Shown here: positions 51,566 through 60,052 of the stretch, piece by piece
How the letters are laid out: each line of letters begins with the position of its first letter
How positions within the stretch are numbered: position 1 is the stretch's first letter
NCBI GenBank assembly: GCA_965249785.1
Contig: CBDFMU010000031.1
Location: forward strand, 55,281-119,280
From: M3007 sp965249785
GTDB lineage: Bacteria > Bacteroidota > Bacteroidia > Chitinophagales > Saprospiraceae
Length of the DNA: 64,000 nt
Direction: 5' to 3'
Made by a program: the position numbers and the translations under genes
The notes under the pieces: model-generated
Seen by the model: the letters and a program-made list of their open reading frames with translations, nothing else
Databases searched by the model: none
Told to the model about the DNA's origin: nothing

Positions 51566-53101
51566 ATGATGCATCTCACGCCTACGCTTGTGCTTGTCGT
51601 TCTGCTGCTTTACTTCGCTATGCTGATTGGCGTGGCGTGGCTGACCAGTCGCAACGTAAGCAATGCCGGTTTCTTTCTGGCCAATCGCCAGGTGCCGTGG
51701 TGGGTGATCGCTTACGCGATGATCGGCACCAGTATTAGCGGCGTTACTTTCATATCTATTCCGGGCGCAGTGGGCGGCACGGGCCTCAATATGGCCTTCT
51801 CATATATGCAGGTGGTGCTGGGTTATCTCATTGGATACCTCTTCATCGCCACCGTGCTGATGCCGATGTACTACCGATTGCAGCTCACTTCAATCTATGG
51901 ATATTTAGAGCAGCGATTTGGGTATTGGGCTTATAAGACTGGCGCAGGATTTTTTTTATTGTCAAGAACGCTCGGTTCGGCGGCACGTATGTTCCTGGCC
52001 GCCAGCGTGTTACAATTATTTGTTTTTGCTCCGTTGGGGGTACCATTTTTGCTCACCGTCATCCTGATGATGGGCCTGATCTACGCTTATACGTTCAAAG
52101 GTGGCCTGAAAACCATCATCTGGACGGATACGATCATGACGACGTTTTTCCTGGCGGCCCTGGTGTTCACGGTTATTACCATTGGCAAATCGCTCAATTT
52201 GAGTGGCACCAACCTGTTGTCTTCGGTGATGAATGGTCGCTACGGACAAATATTTTTCTTCGATAATTTTCTGACCAACCCCAATCACTTCGTCAAACAA
52301 TTCGTGAGTGGCGCACTGATTGCCATCGCGATGACTGGCCTGGATCAGGATTTGATGCAAAAAAACCTGGCTTGCAAAGACTTGCGGGCGGCGCAGAAAA
52401 ATATGCTGGTGTTCTGCGGTTATCTGGTGATCGTCAATTTCCTGTTCCTGATGCTGGGTGCACTGCTCTACCTGTATGCGGGTTCGCTGGGCTTGGAAAT
52501 TCCGGCGCGCACCGACTATTTATATCCCAAAATCGCTTTTGAGCATCTGGATGCGGTGGCCGGCATTTTCTTTATTCTGGGCTTGATCGGCAGCACTTAT
52601 GCCAGTTCCGACTCGGCGCTCACGGCACTGACGACCAGTTTTTGTGTTGATTTTCTAAATTTTGAAAAAGTGCCGCAGCATCGCACTTACAACGATGCCG
52701 GGCAGGAAATCCTGGTGCCAGATGCAGCCATTGAGGGTCAGCAGCGGCGGCTGCGACCGTGGGTGCATTTGGGCTTTGCGGTATTGTTTGTAATAATTAT
52801 TCTGGCCCTCAACGCGGTTAGTAATGCGGCAGTTATCACCCTCATTTTCAAAATCGCCGGATACACGTATGGGCCGCTATTGGGTTTATTCCTCTTTGGT
52901 TTATTTACTAATCTGAAAGTGCGCGACCGTTTGGTGCTACCTATTTGTCTGTCCGCGCCTATATTTACCTATATTATTGAAATGTCGTGCAAGCAGTGGT
53001 TTGATGTCGGTTTTCTGACTATTTTGCTGAATGGCGGGCTCACGTTTTTAGGGCTTTGGATAATATCTTATCGTGTGCCCAGCCCCGAAGAGACAGCCTA
53101 A
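51566..53101 (+). CDS. Sodium:solute symporter (SSS family)
   Basis: From ATG 51566 it is 511 residues with about 13 helices. Diagnostic blocks are FFLANRQVPWWVIAYAMIGT with SISGVTFISIPG (the substrate/sodium site helix), LQLTSIYGYLEQRFG, YTFKGGLKTIIWTD, MTGLDQDLMQKNLACKD and LGLIGSTYASSDSALTALTT. The last is the SSS signature near the second sodium site. It imports a sugar, sialic-acid-like or related solute with Na+. The longer reading frame overlaps the end of the glycosyltransferase gene by 100 bp and is not needed. The two paralogous membrane genes follow after 15 bp. Confidence 0.92.
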   Translation: MMHLTPTLVLVVLLLYFAMLIGVAWLTSRNVSNAGFFLANRQVPWWVIAYAMIGTSISGVTFISIPGAVGGTGLNMAFSYMQVVLGYLIGYLFIATVLMPMYYRLQLTSIYGYLEQRFGYWAYKTGAGFFLLSRTLGSAARMFLAASVLQLFVFAPLGVPFLLTVILMMGLIYAYTFKGGLKTIIWTDTIMTTFFLAALVFTVITIGKSLNLSGTNLLSSVMNGRYGQIFFFDNFLTNPNHFVKQFVSGALIAIAMTGLDQDLMQKNLACKDLRAAQKNMLVFCGYLVIVNFLFLMLGALLYLYAGSLGLEIPARTDYLYPKIAFEHLDAVAGIFFILGLIGSTYASSDSALTALTTSFCVDFLNFEKVPQHRTYNDAGQEILVPDAAIEGQQRRLRPWVHLGFAVLFVIIILALNAVSNAAVITLIFKIAGYTYGPLLGLFLFGLFTNLKVRDRLVLPICLSAPIFTYIIEMSCKQWFDVGFLTILLNGGLTFLGLWIISYRVPSPEETA

Positions 53102-53116
53102 TCTTGAAACTGCTAT

Positions 53117-53788
53117 ATGCTCGACCTGCCAACTTTTATTCCGGTTGTTTTTATTCTGACGACTGCGGCCACTATCTATTGTTTTTATCGCGCCAGCTAT
53201 AGCCGCGTCTTTTTAGTCATTACACTCGCCTGGCTTGGTATACAGGCTGCGCTGGCATGGAGTGGTTTTTATATAAATGAAAAAACGCTACCGCCGCGTT
53301 TTCCACTGGCTATTGCGCCAGTATTGGTTTTTATCGTGGGCTTATTTTTCACTTCCGGTGGACGGCGGTTTTTGGATCAACTGGATTTGCGCTGGCTAAC
53401 CCTTTTACATCTAGTCCGTTTCCCAGTAGAATTAGTATTACACTGGTTGTATGGAGAAGGCTTTGTGCCAAAAATTGCCACTTTTGAAGGCTGGAATCTG
53501 GATATTTTGAGTGGCCTGACCGCGCCCATTATAGTATGGCTAGCTTTTTCGGGTAATACACTTCGTCGCCCAAAACTGCTTTTAGGATGGAATATCGCTA
53601 CGCTAATACTATTGATCATTATAGTGGGTATTGCTTTTCAATCTATACCTACTAATTTTCAGCGTCTTGCTTTGGAAGAACCTATGACGGCGATTCTGTA
53701 TTTCCCTTATATATGGCTGCCTGCTGGAATTGTTCCCCTGGTTTTGCTAGGCCATTTGGCGGTATTACGGCGATTGATGAAAGGATGA
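53117..53788 (+). CDS. Integral membrane protein, paralogue 1 of 2
   Basis: A 223-residue protein with about seven hydrophobic helices (FIPVVFILTTAATIYCFYRA, WLTLLHLVRFPVELVLHWLY, FPYIWLPAGIVPLVLLGHLA). The family is not recognised by name. It is followed after 26 bp by a clear paralogue at 53815-54498; both open with MLDLP.FIP and share QLDLRWLTLLH, RRPKLLLGWN and ILYFPYIW. The pair is a tandem duplication, probably co-transcribed with the symporter. Conserved Arg/His residues in membrane-embedded positions suggest an active role, which cannot be named. Confidence 0.6.
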   Translation: MLDLPTFIPVVFILTTAATIYCFYRASYSRVFLVITLAWLGIQAALAWSGFYINEKTLPPRFPLAIAPVLVFIVGLFFTSGGRRFLDQLDLRWLTLLHLVRFPVELVLHWLYGEGFVPKIATFEGWNLDILSGLTAPIIVWLAFSGNTLRRPKLLLGWNIATLILLIIIVGIAFQSIPTNFQRLALEEPMTAILYFPYIWLPAGIVPLVLLGHLAVLRRLMKG

Positions 53789-53814
53789 ACAATTTCCAAA
53801 ACAAATAATACTGT

Positions 53815-54498
53815 ATGCTCGACCTGCCGCTTTTTATTCCCATTATTTTCGCGCTGAACATGGCTGCGGCAGTTTATTTTTTTTATCGTGCCAGCGATAG
53901 TCGTATTTTTCTGCTAATTGCTTTCGTCTGGTTAGGGAGTCAGGCCGCCTTAGCACTGACCGGCTTTTATGTGGACGAGAAAACGGTGCCGCCACATTTC
54001 CCACTGGCTATTGCGCCAGTGGTGCTGCCTATTCTAGCCATTTTTCGGTTTAAGAAAGGTCGACAATGGCTGGACCAACTCGACCTGCGCTGGCTGACCT
54101 TGCTTCATGTAGTACGCTTGCCGATGGATCTGGTGCTGGATGGCCTGTATCGCTGGGGTGATGTGCCGCGCAAAGTAACGTTTGAAGGGCGGAGTTTCGA
54201 CATTCTGATTGGCTTGACGGCTCCATTGATTGCCTGGTGGGCCTTTGGTCCAAAAGGTGCGTTGCGCAGACCCAAGCTGCTACTAGGCTGGAATCTGGTT
54301 GGTCTGGGCCTGCTGCTGATCCTTGCGACGATGACCCTCGCTTCTTTGCCGACCTCCGTACAGGCACTTTCCTTCCAGCATCCGATGATCGGTATTCTGT
54401 ATTTTCCCTACATCTGGATGCCCAGCGGGATTTTTCCACTGGTATTTTTAGCGCAATTGGTGGCACTGCGGCGACTGAGTAAAAAACACGCTCTGTAA
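53815..54498 (+). CDS. Integral membrane protein, paralogue 2 of 2
   Basis: A 227-residue duplicate of the preceding gene (MLDLPLFIPIIFALNMAAAV, LDQLDLRWLTLLHVVRLPMD, FPYIWMPSGIFPLVFLAQLV). It differs mainly in helix packing residues and has a Lys-rich C-terminus. Its stop lies 8 bp before the convergent stop of the gene at 54507-54950. Like its partner it has no recognised family name. Confidence 0.6.
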   Translation: MLDLPLFIPIIFALNMAAAVYFFYRASDSRIFLLIAFVWLGSQAALALTGFYVDEKTVPPHFPLAIAPVVLPILAIFRFKKGRQWLDQLDLRWLTLLHVVRLPMDLVLDGLYRWGDVPRKVTFEGRSFDILIGLTAPLIAWWAFGPKGALRRPKLLLGWNLVGLGLLLILATMTLASLPTSVQALSFQHPMIGILYFPYIWMPSGIFPLVFLAQLVALRRLSKKHAL

Positions 54499-54506
54499 TT
54501 CATGGC

Positions 54507-54950
54507 CTATAATCCCTTTGGCTGGGTCACATCCAATTCTATTATCTGGTAGCCTGCTGCGTGTTTTTGTTCCAGTTCCGTCTGCCGGAATTTTTCCGCA
54601 TCTTTCGTCGTAAACTCAAAGCGAAATTCCAATCCATCGCGCAGGGCCGGAGCATTGGGAAATTGCGCCGCTAGTGTCGTCCGGAATTTGTCCAATAATT
54701 GGTAGTGGTCGGCGTACTGGGACATTTCTACACCCGGCGTGACGATGACGTATTTACCAGCGGCCTGTCCTTCGCTGGGCACGCAATCACTGCACTGTGC
54801 TTCCAAAAAGTAGTACACCGTTTCGCCGCTCAGGGTTTCTTCATTCAAAACGGTAGGTGGCGGTACGATGGCCGACGGACGCAGGTGCAAGAGCGGCTCT
54901 ACGGCAAATAGCAGCAGGAAGGCAAGGCTGAAAAAGGAGGATGTTTTCAT
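54507..54950 (-). CDS. Small secreted hypothetical protein
   Basis: A 147-residue protein with a signal peptide (SFFSLAFLLLFAVEPLL). The mature part has two Cys in a CSDC pair (FLEAQCSDCVPSEG) and a mixed alpha/beta appearance (KYVIVTPGVEMSQYADHYQL, FRFEFTTKDAEKFRQTELEQ). I do not recognise a family. It is a single gene, convergent with the membrane paralogues. Confidence 0.5.
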   Translation of the reverse strand: MKTSSFFSLAFLLLFAVEPLLHLRPSAIVPPPTVLNEETLSGETVYYFLEAQCSDCVPSEGQAAGKYVIVTPGVEMSQYADHYQLLDKFRTTLAAQFPNAPALRDGLEFRFEFTTKDAEKFRQTELEQKHAAGYQIIELDVTQPKGL

Positions 54951-55330
54951 AGCGAAACAGTATATATCGGTGCGTTGATTTGCGCCAGTTTAGTTCGGCG
55001 GATATAGTACTCCTGCAATTAGACTGCCAATTCTATAAGTTGTTGAATATCAAATGCATGTGCATTGTATTCAAAATTAAACCTGTCCGAAAACGGACGA
55101 AATGTGTGCGGTAGTGAACGGGGGTTTGGCTAAATGCTACGCTGCTACACTCCGCCCGCTCCATGTTGTCATCTTGACGAAGGAAAGATCTGACTAAGTG
55201 GTTGATTGTCAGACAGGCTTGGCCAGTTCCTTCCTTCGTCAGGATGACATTTCGGATGGTAGAAGTTCACAACTTATTTCTTACCCGTTCCTAAATTACC
55301 CATTTGTCTATTGCTATTTTGCCTGTTTTG
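54951..55330. other. 380-bp gap with one dispersed palindrome
   Basis: It contains the palindrome at 55167-55249 and a tiny hairpin GTCCG-AAAA-CGGAC (55085-55098). No ORF is supported. Confidence 0.4.
55167..55249. repeat. MITE-like palindrome, copy D
   Basis: TGTCATCTTGACGAAGGAAA faces TTCCTTCGTCAGGATGACA. The core GACTAAGTGGTTGATTGTCA is related to the core of copy C read in reverse. The length is 83 bp, the same as copy C. Confidence 0.85.
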
Positions 55331-56419
55331 CTACATCGCTCCCAGTTGCTTCAAATATTTCTCCGAATTGGCCTTCGTACCCGCCGACGGATTCAGCGTC
55401 AATGACTTCTTGAAACTTTTTATTGCATTGACTTTATCGCCTTTCATTGAGTAGGCTTCGCCGAGGCTGTCCCAGGCATTGGCACTTTCCGGGTGGCGTT
55501 CTGTGTTGAGCAGCATCATTTTAATGGCTTCGTCTTGCTGGCCATTACCGAGCAATTGGTAGCCTTGCTGGTTGAGTTCTCCTTCCGTAGCCAGGCCGAT
55601 GGCTTCCGTTCGGAGCTTGTCGGCTTCTGCTTTTTTGCCTGCTTTTTTGAGCAGATCGGCCTTCGTGCTGAGGGTGGCAAAGCTGCGGTTTTGGGCAATC
55701 GCCTGATCAATCCAGGCCATCGCTTTTTCCGACTGGACGTTGTTTTGCGTAGCATAATTGGCGGCACTCGAATAGCCTTGCCAATTGAATCCAATCGGGC
55801 CTTTCAATTCGGCGTCGGCATTGGCCAGCACGATGTCGTCCACCGCAAATTCGATCTTTACCGGGAACTGTTTTTTCTCCCAATTTAAAACCAACTCGGC
55901 GGAGGTTTTGGTCAAATTAATAAAATCGTAGGTCAACAATTCAACGGACGGAATGGTGCGTAACTGGATTTTAGTCCGCAGTTGATCCTGCGTGGGATCG
56001 TAAAAGAAACTGCCCCAGGAGCGATAGTCTTTGGATAAAATGAGCTCGCCGCTGTCGTCTTTATTAATCACGAAAAATAGCCCATATTTTCCAGCGGGCA
56101 CGTCTTTGCCCTCCACTTTCGCGGGATGCGAGAGTTCGAGTACCGTGTTTTCATTGGCTCCGGCCCGCCAAGGTGCTGATTTTTGGTTGCCAAACGACTG
56201 GACATTCCAGCCATAAGGCACCAAATCGCCCCAGATGGCCCGACCCCTGACTGAAGGCCGCGAGTAGTTGATGCTAATGGTGGAAATGCCGACGGTTTGC
56301 GAGACCGAAGCGGCTGGACTGGGGGTGCGCGGAGTGGTGATGCCCTGTGCGCTCGCCAAAGCGGACAGGCATAGTGCGACCAGTACCGAAAAAAGTTTGG
56401 CGGTCAAGATTTTTTTCAT
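55331..56419 (-). CDS. DUF2911 protein with C-terminal TPR repeats
   Basis: A 362-residue secreted protein (signal LFSVLVALCLSALASAQ). The DUF2911 domain (about 30-190) has the typical opening PRTPSPAASVSQTVGISTIS, then YSRPSVRGRAIWGDLVPYGW, WRAGANENTVLELS and DVPAGKYGLFFVI. The C-terminal third carries TPR units (AMAWIDQAIAQNRSFATLST, NAWDSLGEAYSMKGDKVNAI, KSFKKSLTLNPSAGTKANSE). DUF2911 proteins are common in Bacteroidota and of unknown function. It is a single gene with repeat-bearing gaps on both sides. Confidence 0.9.
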   Translation of the reverse strand: MKKILTAKLFSVLVALCLSALASAQGITTPRTPSPAASVSQTVGISTISINYSRPSVRGRAIWGDLVPYGWNVQSFGNQKSAPWRAGANENTVLELSHPAKVEGKDVPAGKYGLFFVINKDDSGELILSKDYRSWGSFFYDPTQDQLRTKIQLRTIPSVELLTYDFINLTKTSAELVLNWEKKQFPVKIEFAVDDIVLANADAELKGPIGFNWQGYSSAANYATQNNVQSEKAMAWIDQAIAQNRSFATLSTKADLLKKAGKKAEADKLRTEAIGLATEGELNQQGYQLLGNGQQDEAIKMMLLNTERHPESANAWDSLGEAYSMKGDKVNAIKSFKKSLTLNPSAGTKANSEKYLKQLGAM

Positions 56420-56881
56420 TTTGCTTATTTTAAAAGATGAGTGGGTGGAGAGGGTAGAGGTATATTATTCCCAATGAAAATCGGGAGCGTACTGGCAGCA
56501 AAGGATTGCTTTTATCGGGACTTTTATCGCCGCTTTCTCGACCAATAACGTTCTGTCAACACCGAACTGCCGGAATAGCACAGGTTTCTGGAAGCACTGG
56601 GCAGTGCTTCGGTCATCCTCTTTTATCAAAAGAAGAACCTGGCTGGACGAAGCAAGGAAGAGCAAAATGTCCATTGCGAGGTATTACACAAAATTTTTAA
56701 AAGAAACTGAAAAAATAATTTTTACCTGTCTTCCTACTATCCATATATTCACGGCCCGAAACCAGGCCTGGGCTCCGGGCGTAGTTTCTCCTTCTTTTGG
56801 GTAAAAATGCCAGATGAGTCTCGGCGTTGTTTGGCCGTGTGCTTTTCTGGGTTATTTCTAAATGTCCTTTAAATCGCTTTT
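56420..56881. other. 462-bp divergent gap, nothing recognised
   Basis: The gap separates the DUF2911 gene and the T9SS cargo gene, which are divergent. Short frames of 60-70 codons occur on both strands without family signal. No perfect -7 box, hairpin or repeat stands out. Confidence 0.4.
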
Positions 56882-58138
56882 ATGAAAAAAATCAAGAAAC
56901 ACACCGGCGAAGTTGGCTACGACTCGCTCCGACAGAAAATGGAAGCCTATCAGGGTCAGGCCCGGCTTTCCAAACTGGCTCCCCACACATTCGCCGCAAA
57001 AGAGTATATCCCGCTTTCGGTGATTGTACCCTTTGCCGCTGCTGCTCTTACCCCTTTTGCCGCGCTGGCGCAGGCTTGCCCAGGCGCGGGTGCTGGGGGA
57101 AATAGCACCGTGAATGGAGGAGTTGGCGTTTTTAACGTCTATGTGGATTTGGACAACGATGCCGTGAATGACATTCGTTTATTTGACGATCCCAATGATC
57201 TATTTGTTTTTCCTCTGAGCGGAACGCAGGTTTCGGTAGTGCAATCAGGTAATTATTGGTACGCTGTCCGGCATACTGCTGCTATTACTACCGCAGCCAA
57301 TTTCAGGGGAGCAGGACAGTTATCACCAAATGGTACTGGAAATTATTCTACCATGGAATACGGAAGCCCAGGACCCGCAACCAATGACCAATGGGGGGGC
57401 ACCGGGATAATCACTGGCTGCTTGGGCGTAAAAAAAGGTACCCGCATCGGGTTTGTACAGGTTGGCTATGACAACAGCAATAATGCGGGTAATAATCCCG
57501 GCATTAATGCCATCACTTTGGGTAGTTATGGCTTGGCCACTGCTGGCGTGACTACGGTTACTTGTGCCTCCTGTACCACCCTGCCCGTGGAAATGCGTTT
57601 TTTCAAGGGCGAAGTGCGCCAGAAAAAGGCACTATTACAATGGGAGACTGCCACTGAAAGTAATAACCGGGGTTTTGAAATCGAAAAAAGCACTGACGGC
57701 AACGAATTCTTTAAGATTGGATGGGTAGATGGCCAGGGTAATTCGACGCGCGCAGTGGACTATTCATTTGAAGATAAAAGCTTACAGGCCAATCAAATCT
57801 GTTACTATCGCCTCAAGCAGGTGGACTTTGACGGTCGGTATGACTATACCAAGATCATCTCCTTAGTATTAGACAACGGCGGGCTTACGCTCCACGATTT
57901 TGCACCCAATCCGGTAGCTAATGATTTTACCTACCTGAAATTCGACGCGCTGACCGAAGGGGACGCGCAGATCACGCTGTTTGATGCTAGCGGCAAAATA
58001 GCCAAAGAGGTCACTACCTCTTATATAGCAGGCAGCAATGGAATTCGGCTGGATTTGGCCGGATTAGCCGCAGGCGTCTATTATGCCAAAATACAAGCCG
58101 GGACTTTTGTGGGTTACAAGTCGTTGGCTATCCAGTAA
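56882..58138 (+). CDS. Secreted protein with type IX secretion sorting domain
   Basis: A 418-residue protein. The hydrophobic signal segment is late (about 42-65, IPLSVIVPFAAAALTPFAAL) after a Lys/charged 40-residue leader. The middle is Gly/Asn-rich (NVYVDLDNDAVNDIRLFDDP). Residues about 236-335 form an Ig-like repeat (LPVEMRFFKGEVRQKKALLQ, WETATESNNRGFEIEKSTDG, YYRLKQVDFDGRYDYTKIIS) that typically precedes a sorting domain. The last 80 residues (FAPNPVANDFTYLKFDALTE, LFDASGKIAKEV, LDLAGLAAGVYYAKIQ) are a type A T9SS C-terminal domain. The active role is unknown; it may be a surface or matrix protein. Confidence 0.85.
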   Translation: MKKIKKHTGEVGYDSLRQKMEAYQGQARLSKLAPHTFAAKEYIPLSVIVPFAAAALTPFAALAQACPGAGAGGNSTVNGGVGVFNVYVDLDNDAVNDIRLFDDPNDLFVFPLSGTQVSVVQSGNYWYAVRHTAAITTAANFRGAGQLSPNGTGNYSTMEYGSPGPATNDQWGGTGIITGCLGVKKGTRIGFVQVGYDNSNNAGNNPGINAITLGSYGLATAGVTTVTCASCTTLPVEMRFFKGEVRQKKALLQWETATESNNRGFEIEKSTDGNEFFKIGWVDGQGNSTRAVDYSFEDKSLQANQICYYRLKQVDFDGRYDYTKIISLVLDNGGLTLHDFAPNPVANDFTYLKFDALTEGDAQITLFDASGKIAKEVTTSYIAGSNGIRLDLAGLAAGVYYAKIQAGTFVGYKSLAIQ

Positions 58139-58381
58139 GCTTGATAGGATGTGAATATTGGGGCGTTTGATCGACTGTCTAATAAATCAATTAGTTGGTC
58201 AAATGCTCCAATATTGAAATAGTTATATCCTGCAGATACCTGCTTTATAAGTAGCAAGACATTAGAAGTTTGGACGTTATACTTTTGACTGAACCATTGG
58301 TTTTCAGTGCTAATGTTTGCTGTCTAATGTCCAATTAATTACCTTCATCAACATTCTTCACTTTTCTTAAACAATCTCTTC
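58139..58381. repeat. Gap with inverted AATATTGG...TTTGATC arms
   Basis: GAATATTGGGGCGTTTGATC (about 58152-58171) is answered by GGTCAAATGCTCCAATATTG (about 58197-58217). A second pair, GACATTAGAAGTTTGGAC and GTCTAATGTCC, lies at about 58258-58334. Both are gap-specific self-complementary words. Confidence 0.55.
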
Positions 58382-58921
58382 ATGGATGCACCTTTTTTAG
58401 GGATGATCATCATTTTTGGTGGCAATTTCCAAATAAATGGTTGGGCATTTTGCAATGGCCAATTACTTAGCATCGCCAGCAATACCGCCTTGTTTTCTCT
58501 ACTGGGTACGACGTATGGCGGCAATGGGCAAACCACTTTTGGCTTACCAAACTTGCAAGGTCGAGTGCCAGTCGGATTTGGACAGGGACCAGGCCTCAGC
58601 CCTTATTCCTTAGGGCAAGTCGGCGGCACCGAAACGGTGACTATGCAGATTAATCAAATGCCTGCACATACTCACGTTGCACAATTACAAGCAACCAGCA
58701 CCGCCGCAGCTAGTGGTGCTCCCAATGGTGCCCTGTTGGCTACACAACCTCGTAGCGGCGGCGTGAATGTGTATGCTGCCGGTACTGCTGACACGCCCAT
58801 GTCTTCCACTGCGATTCAGGTAAGTATTACCGGCAATACCCAGCCGCTCCCTAACCTGCAGCCTTACTTAGCTATCAATTACCTGATTGCGTTGCAAGGT
58901 ATTTATCCGTCCAGAAACTAA
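58382..58921 (+). CDS. Phage tail collar-domain protein, copy 1
   Basis: A 179-residue protein of the tail collar / microcystin-dependent-protein family (PF07484-type). FGGNFQINGWAFCNGQLLSI is the usual P.GW..CNGQ.L opening, LFSLLGTTYGGNGQTTFGLP is the L...G..YGG.G..TF.LP block, and NLQGRVPVGFGQGPGLSPYS, then GGTETVTMQINQMPAHTH follow. It ends with LPNLQPYLAINYLIALQGIY. Related proteins form receptor-binding fibres in phages, but bacteria also carry pairs or triples outside prophages. A nearly identical gene lies 286 bp downstream. Confidence 0.9.
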   Translation: MDAPFLGMIIIFGGNFQINGWAFCNGQLLSIASNTALFSLLGTTYGGNGQTTFGLPNLQGRVPVGFGQGPGLSPYSLGQVGGTETVTMQINQMPAHTHVAQLQATSTAAASGAPNGALLATQPRSGGVNVYAAGTADTPMSSTAIQVSITGNTQPLPNLQPYLAINYLIALQGIYPSRN

Positions 58922-59026
58922 TAATTGCTGGTTTAGAGTAATGTAGAATGTTAGTAGGGTGTAGTTTTTGATCGCCAAGACCTGATCTTCTGTCTTTGTT
59001 CAAAAATACTCTGCATTGATTATAAA

Positions 59027-59112
59027 TAACTGATCTTACGCATGATATACGTTTGCGAAACTTTCAAGAGTTTCGTAAACGTCGCTTTGTAGAATGTGCG
59101 TAACATCAGTTA
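59027..59112. repeat. Nested palindrome between the tail-collar genes
   Basis: The outer arms TAACTGATCTTACGCA (59027-59042) and TGCGTAACATCAGTTA (59097-59112) match with one mismatch. Inside, ACGTTTGCGAAACT and AGTTTCGTAAACGT flank TTCAAG with one mismatch. The 86-bp element can form a cruciform. The rest of the gap 58922-59207 shows nothing else. Confidence 0.75.
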
Positions 59113-59207
59113 CTTATTGCCTTCCCATAAAACCGGGATGTCACAGAATTGCATTTGCACTTTTGTTTAATTTTACCTTCTTCCATTTTTAAAACAATCT
59201 TTTTACT

Positions 59208-59747
59208 ATGAATGAACCTTTTTTAGGGATGATCATCATGTTTGGTGGCAATTTCCAGATCAATGGTTGGGCATTTTGCAATGGCCAATTACTTGCCATC
59301 AACACCAACACTGCCTTATTTTCCCTGTTGGGCACAACGTATGGTGGCAATGGTACTACCAATTTTGGCTTACCAAACTTGCAAGGTCGAGTGCCAGTCG
59401 GATTTGGCCAGGGGCCAGGCCTCAGCCCTTATTCCTTAGGGCAAGTCGGCGGCACCGAAACGGTGACTATGCAGATTAATCAAATGCCTGCACATACTCA
59501 CATTGCACAATTACAAGCAACCAGCACCGCCGCAGCTAGTGGTGCTCCCAATGGTGCCCTGTTGGCTACGCAACCTCGTAGCGGCGGCGTGAATGTTTAT
59601 GCTTCCGGTACTGCTGACACGCCCATGTCTTCCACTGCGATTCAGGTAAGTGTTACCGGCAATACCCAGCCGATCCCTAACCTGCAGCCTTACTTAGCTA
59701 TCAATTACCTGATTGCGTTGCAAGGTATTTATCCATCTAGAAATTAA
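59208..59747 (+). CDS. Phage tail collar-domain protein, copy 2
   Basis: A 179-residue near-twin of the gene at 58382-58921, differing at few residues (for example LAINTNT for LSIASNT, NGTTNFGLP for NGQTTFGLP, PIPN for PLPN). The DNA of the last two thirds is almost identical, which suggests recent duplication or gene conversion, while the first 50 codons differ more. Its stop TAA overlaps the ATG of the next small gene (TAATG at 59745-59749). Confidence 0.9.
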   Translation: MNEPFLGMIIMFGGNFQINGWAFCNGQLLAINTNTALFSLLGTTYGGNGTTNFGLPNLQGRVPVGFGQGPGLSPYSLGQVGGTETVTMQINQMPAHTHIAQLQATSTAAASGAPNGALLATQPRSGGVNVYASGTADTPMSSTAIQVSVTGNTQPIPNLQPYLAINYLIALQGIYPSRN

Positions 59748-59932
59748 TGAGTGACGAAGAATTAGAACAATTCTTATCCGGCTTCACCGATGCTAACGGG
59801 GAACCTTTTGAAGTGACGCCCGATGGTTCGCTCGGCCTTTTTGCGCTGGGCGACCTCGGTCTCGCTGCCTGGCGCCTGGTGCGGGCCAAAGCGGCGGAAG
59901 ATGCTGAGGAAAGAGAGAAAAAACAGTCTTGA
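59747..59932 (+). CDS. Small coupled protein of unknown function
   Basis: A 61-residue acidic/Lys-rich peptide: SDEELEQFLSGFTDANGEPF, EVTPDGSLGLFALGDLGLAA, WRLVRAKAAEDAEEREKKQS. The start codon overlaps the stop of tail-collar copy 2 by one base, so it is probably translationally coupled. The Gly/Leu-rich middle may be one amphipathic helix. No family is recognised. Its conserved-looking position between tail-collar genes and the phosphodiesterase fusion makes a real gene likely. Confidence 0.6.
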   Translation: MSDEELEQFLSGFTDANGEPFEVTPDGSLGLFALGDLGLAAWRLVRAKAAEDAEEREKKQS

Positions 59933-59935
59933 TAT

Positions 59936-60052
59936 TGAATATTTGAGGAATCGAGTATTTGAGTATTTGAAGAAATGAATATCTGACCAATTATTTGACT
60001 ATTAAGTATTTGTCAAATACTCAAACCTTCAAATACTCAAAAAATTAAAAAT
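59936..60052. repeat. Inverted TATTTGA/TCAAATA word cluster
   Basis: TATTTGAGGAATCGAGTATT and TGAGTATTTGAAGAAATGAA (59938-59979) face GTCAAATACTCAAACCTTCA and AATACTCAAAAAA (60011-60045). The spacer folds as a long imperfect hairpin before the phosphodiesterase gene. Confidence 0.65.

Noticed and set aside
58382..59747. Prophage
   Set aside because: Only tail-collar-domain genes are present; there is no capsid, terminase, portal, integrase or lysis gene in the surrounding 10 kb.
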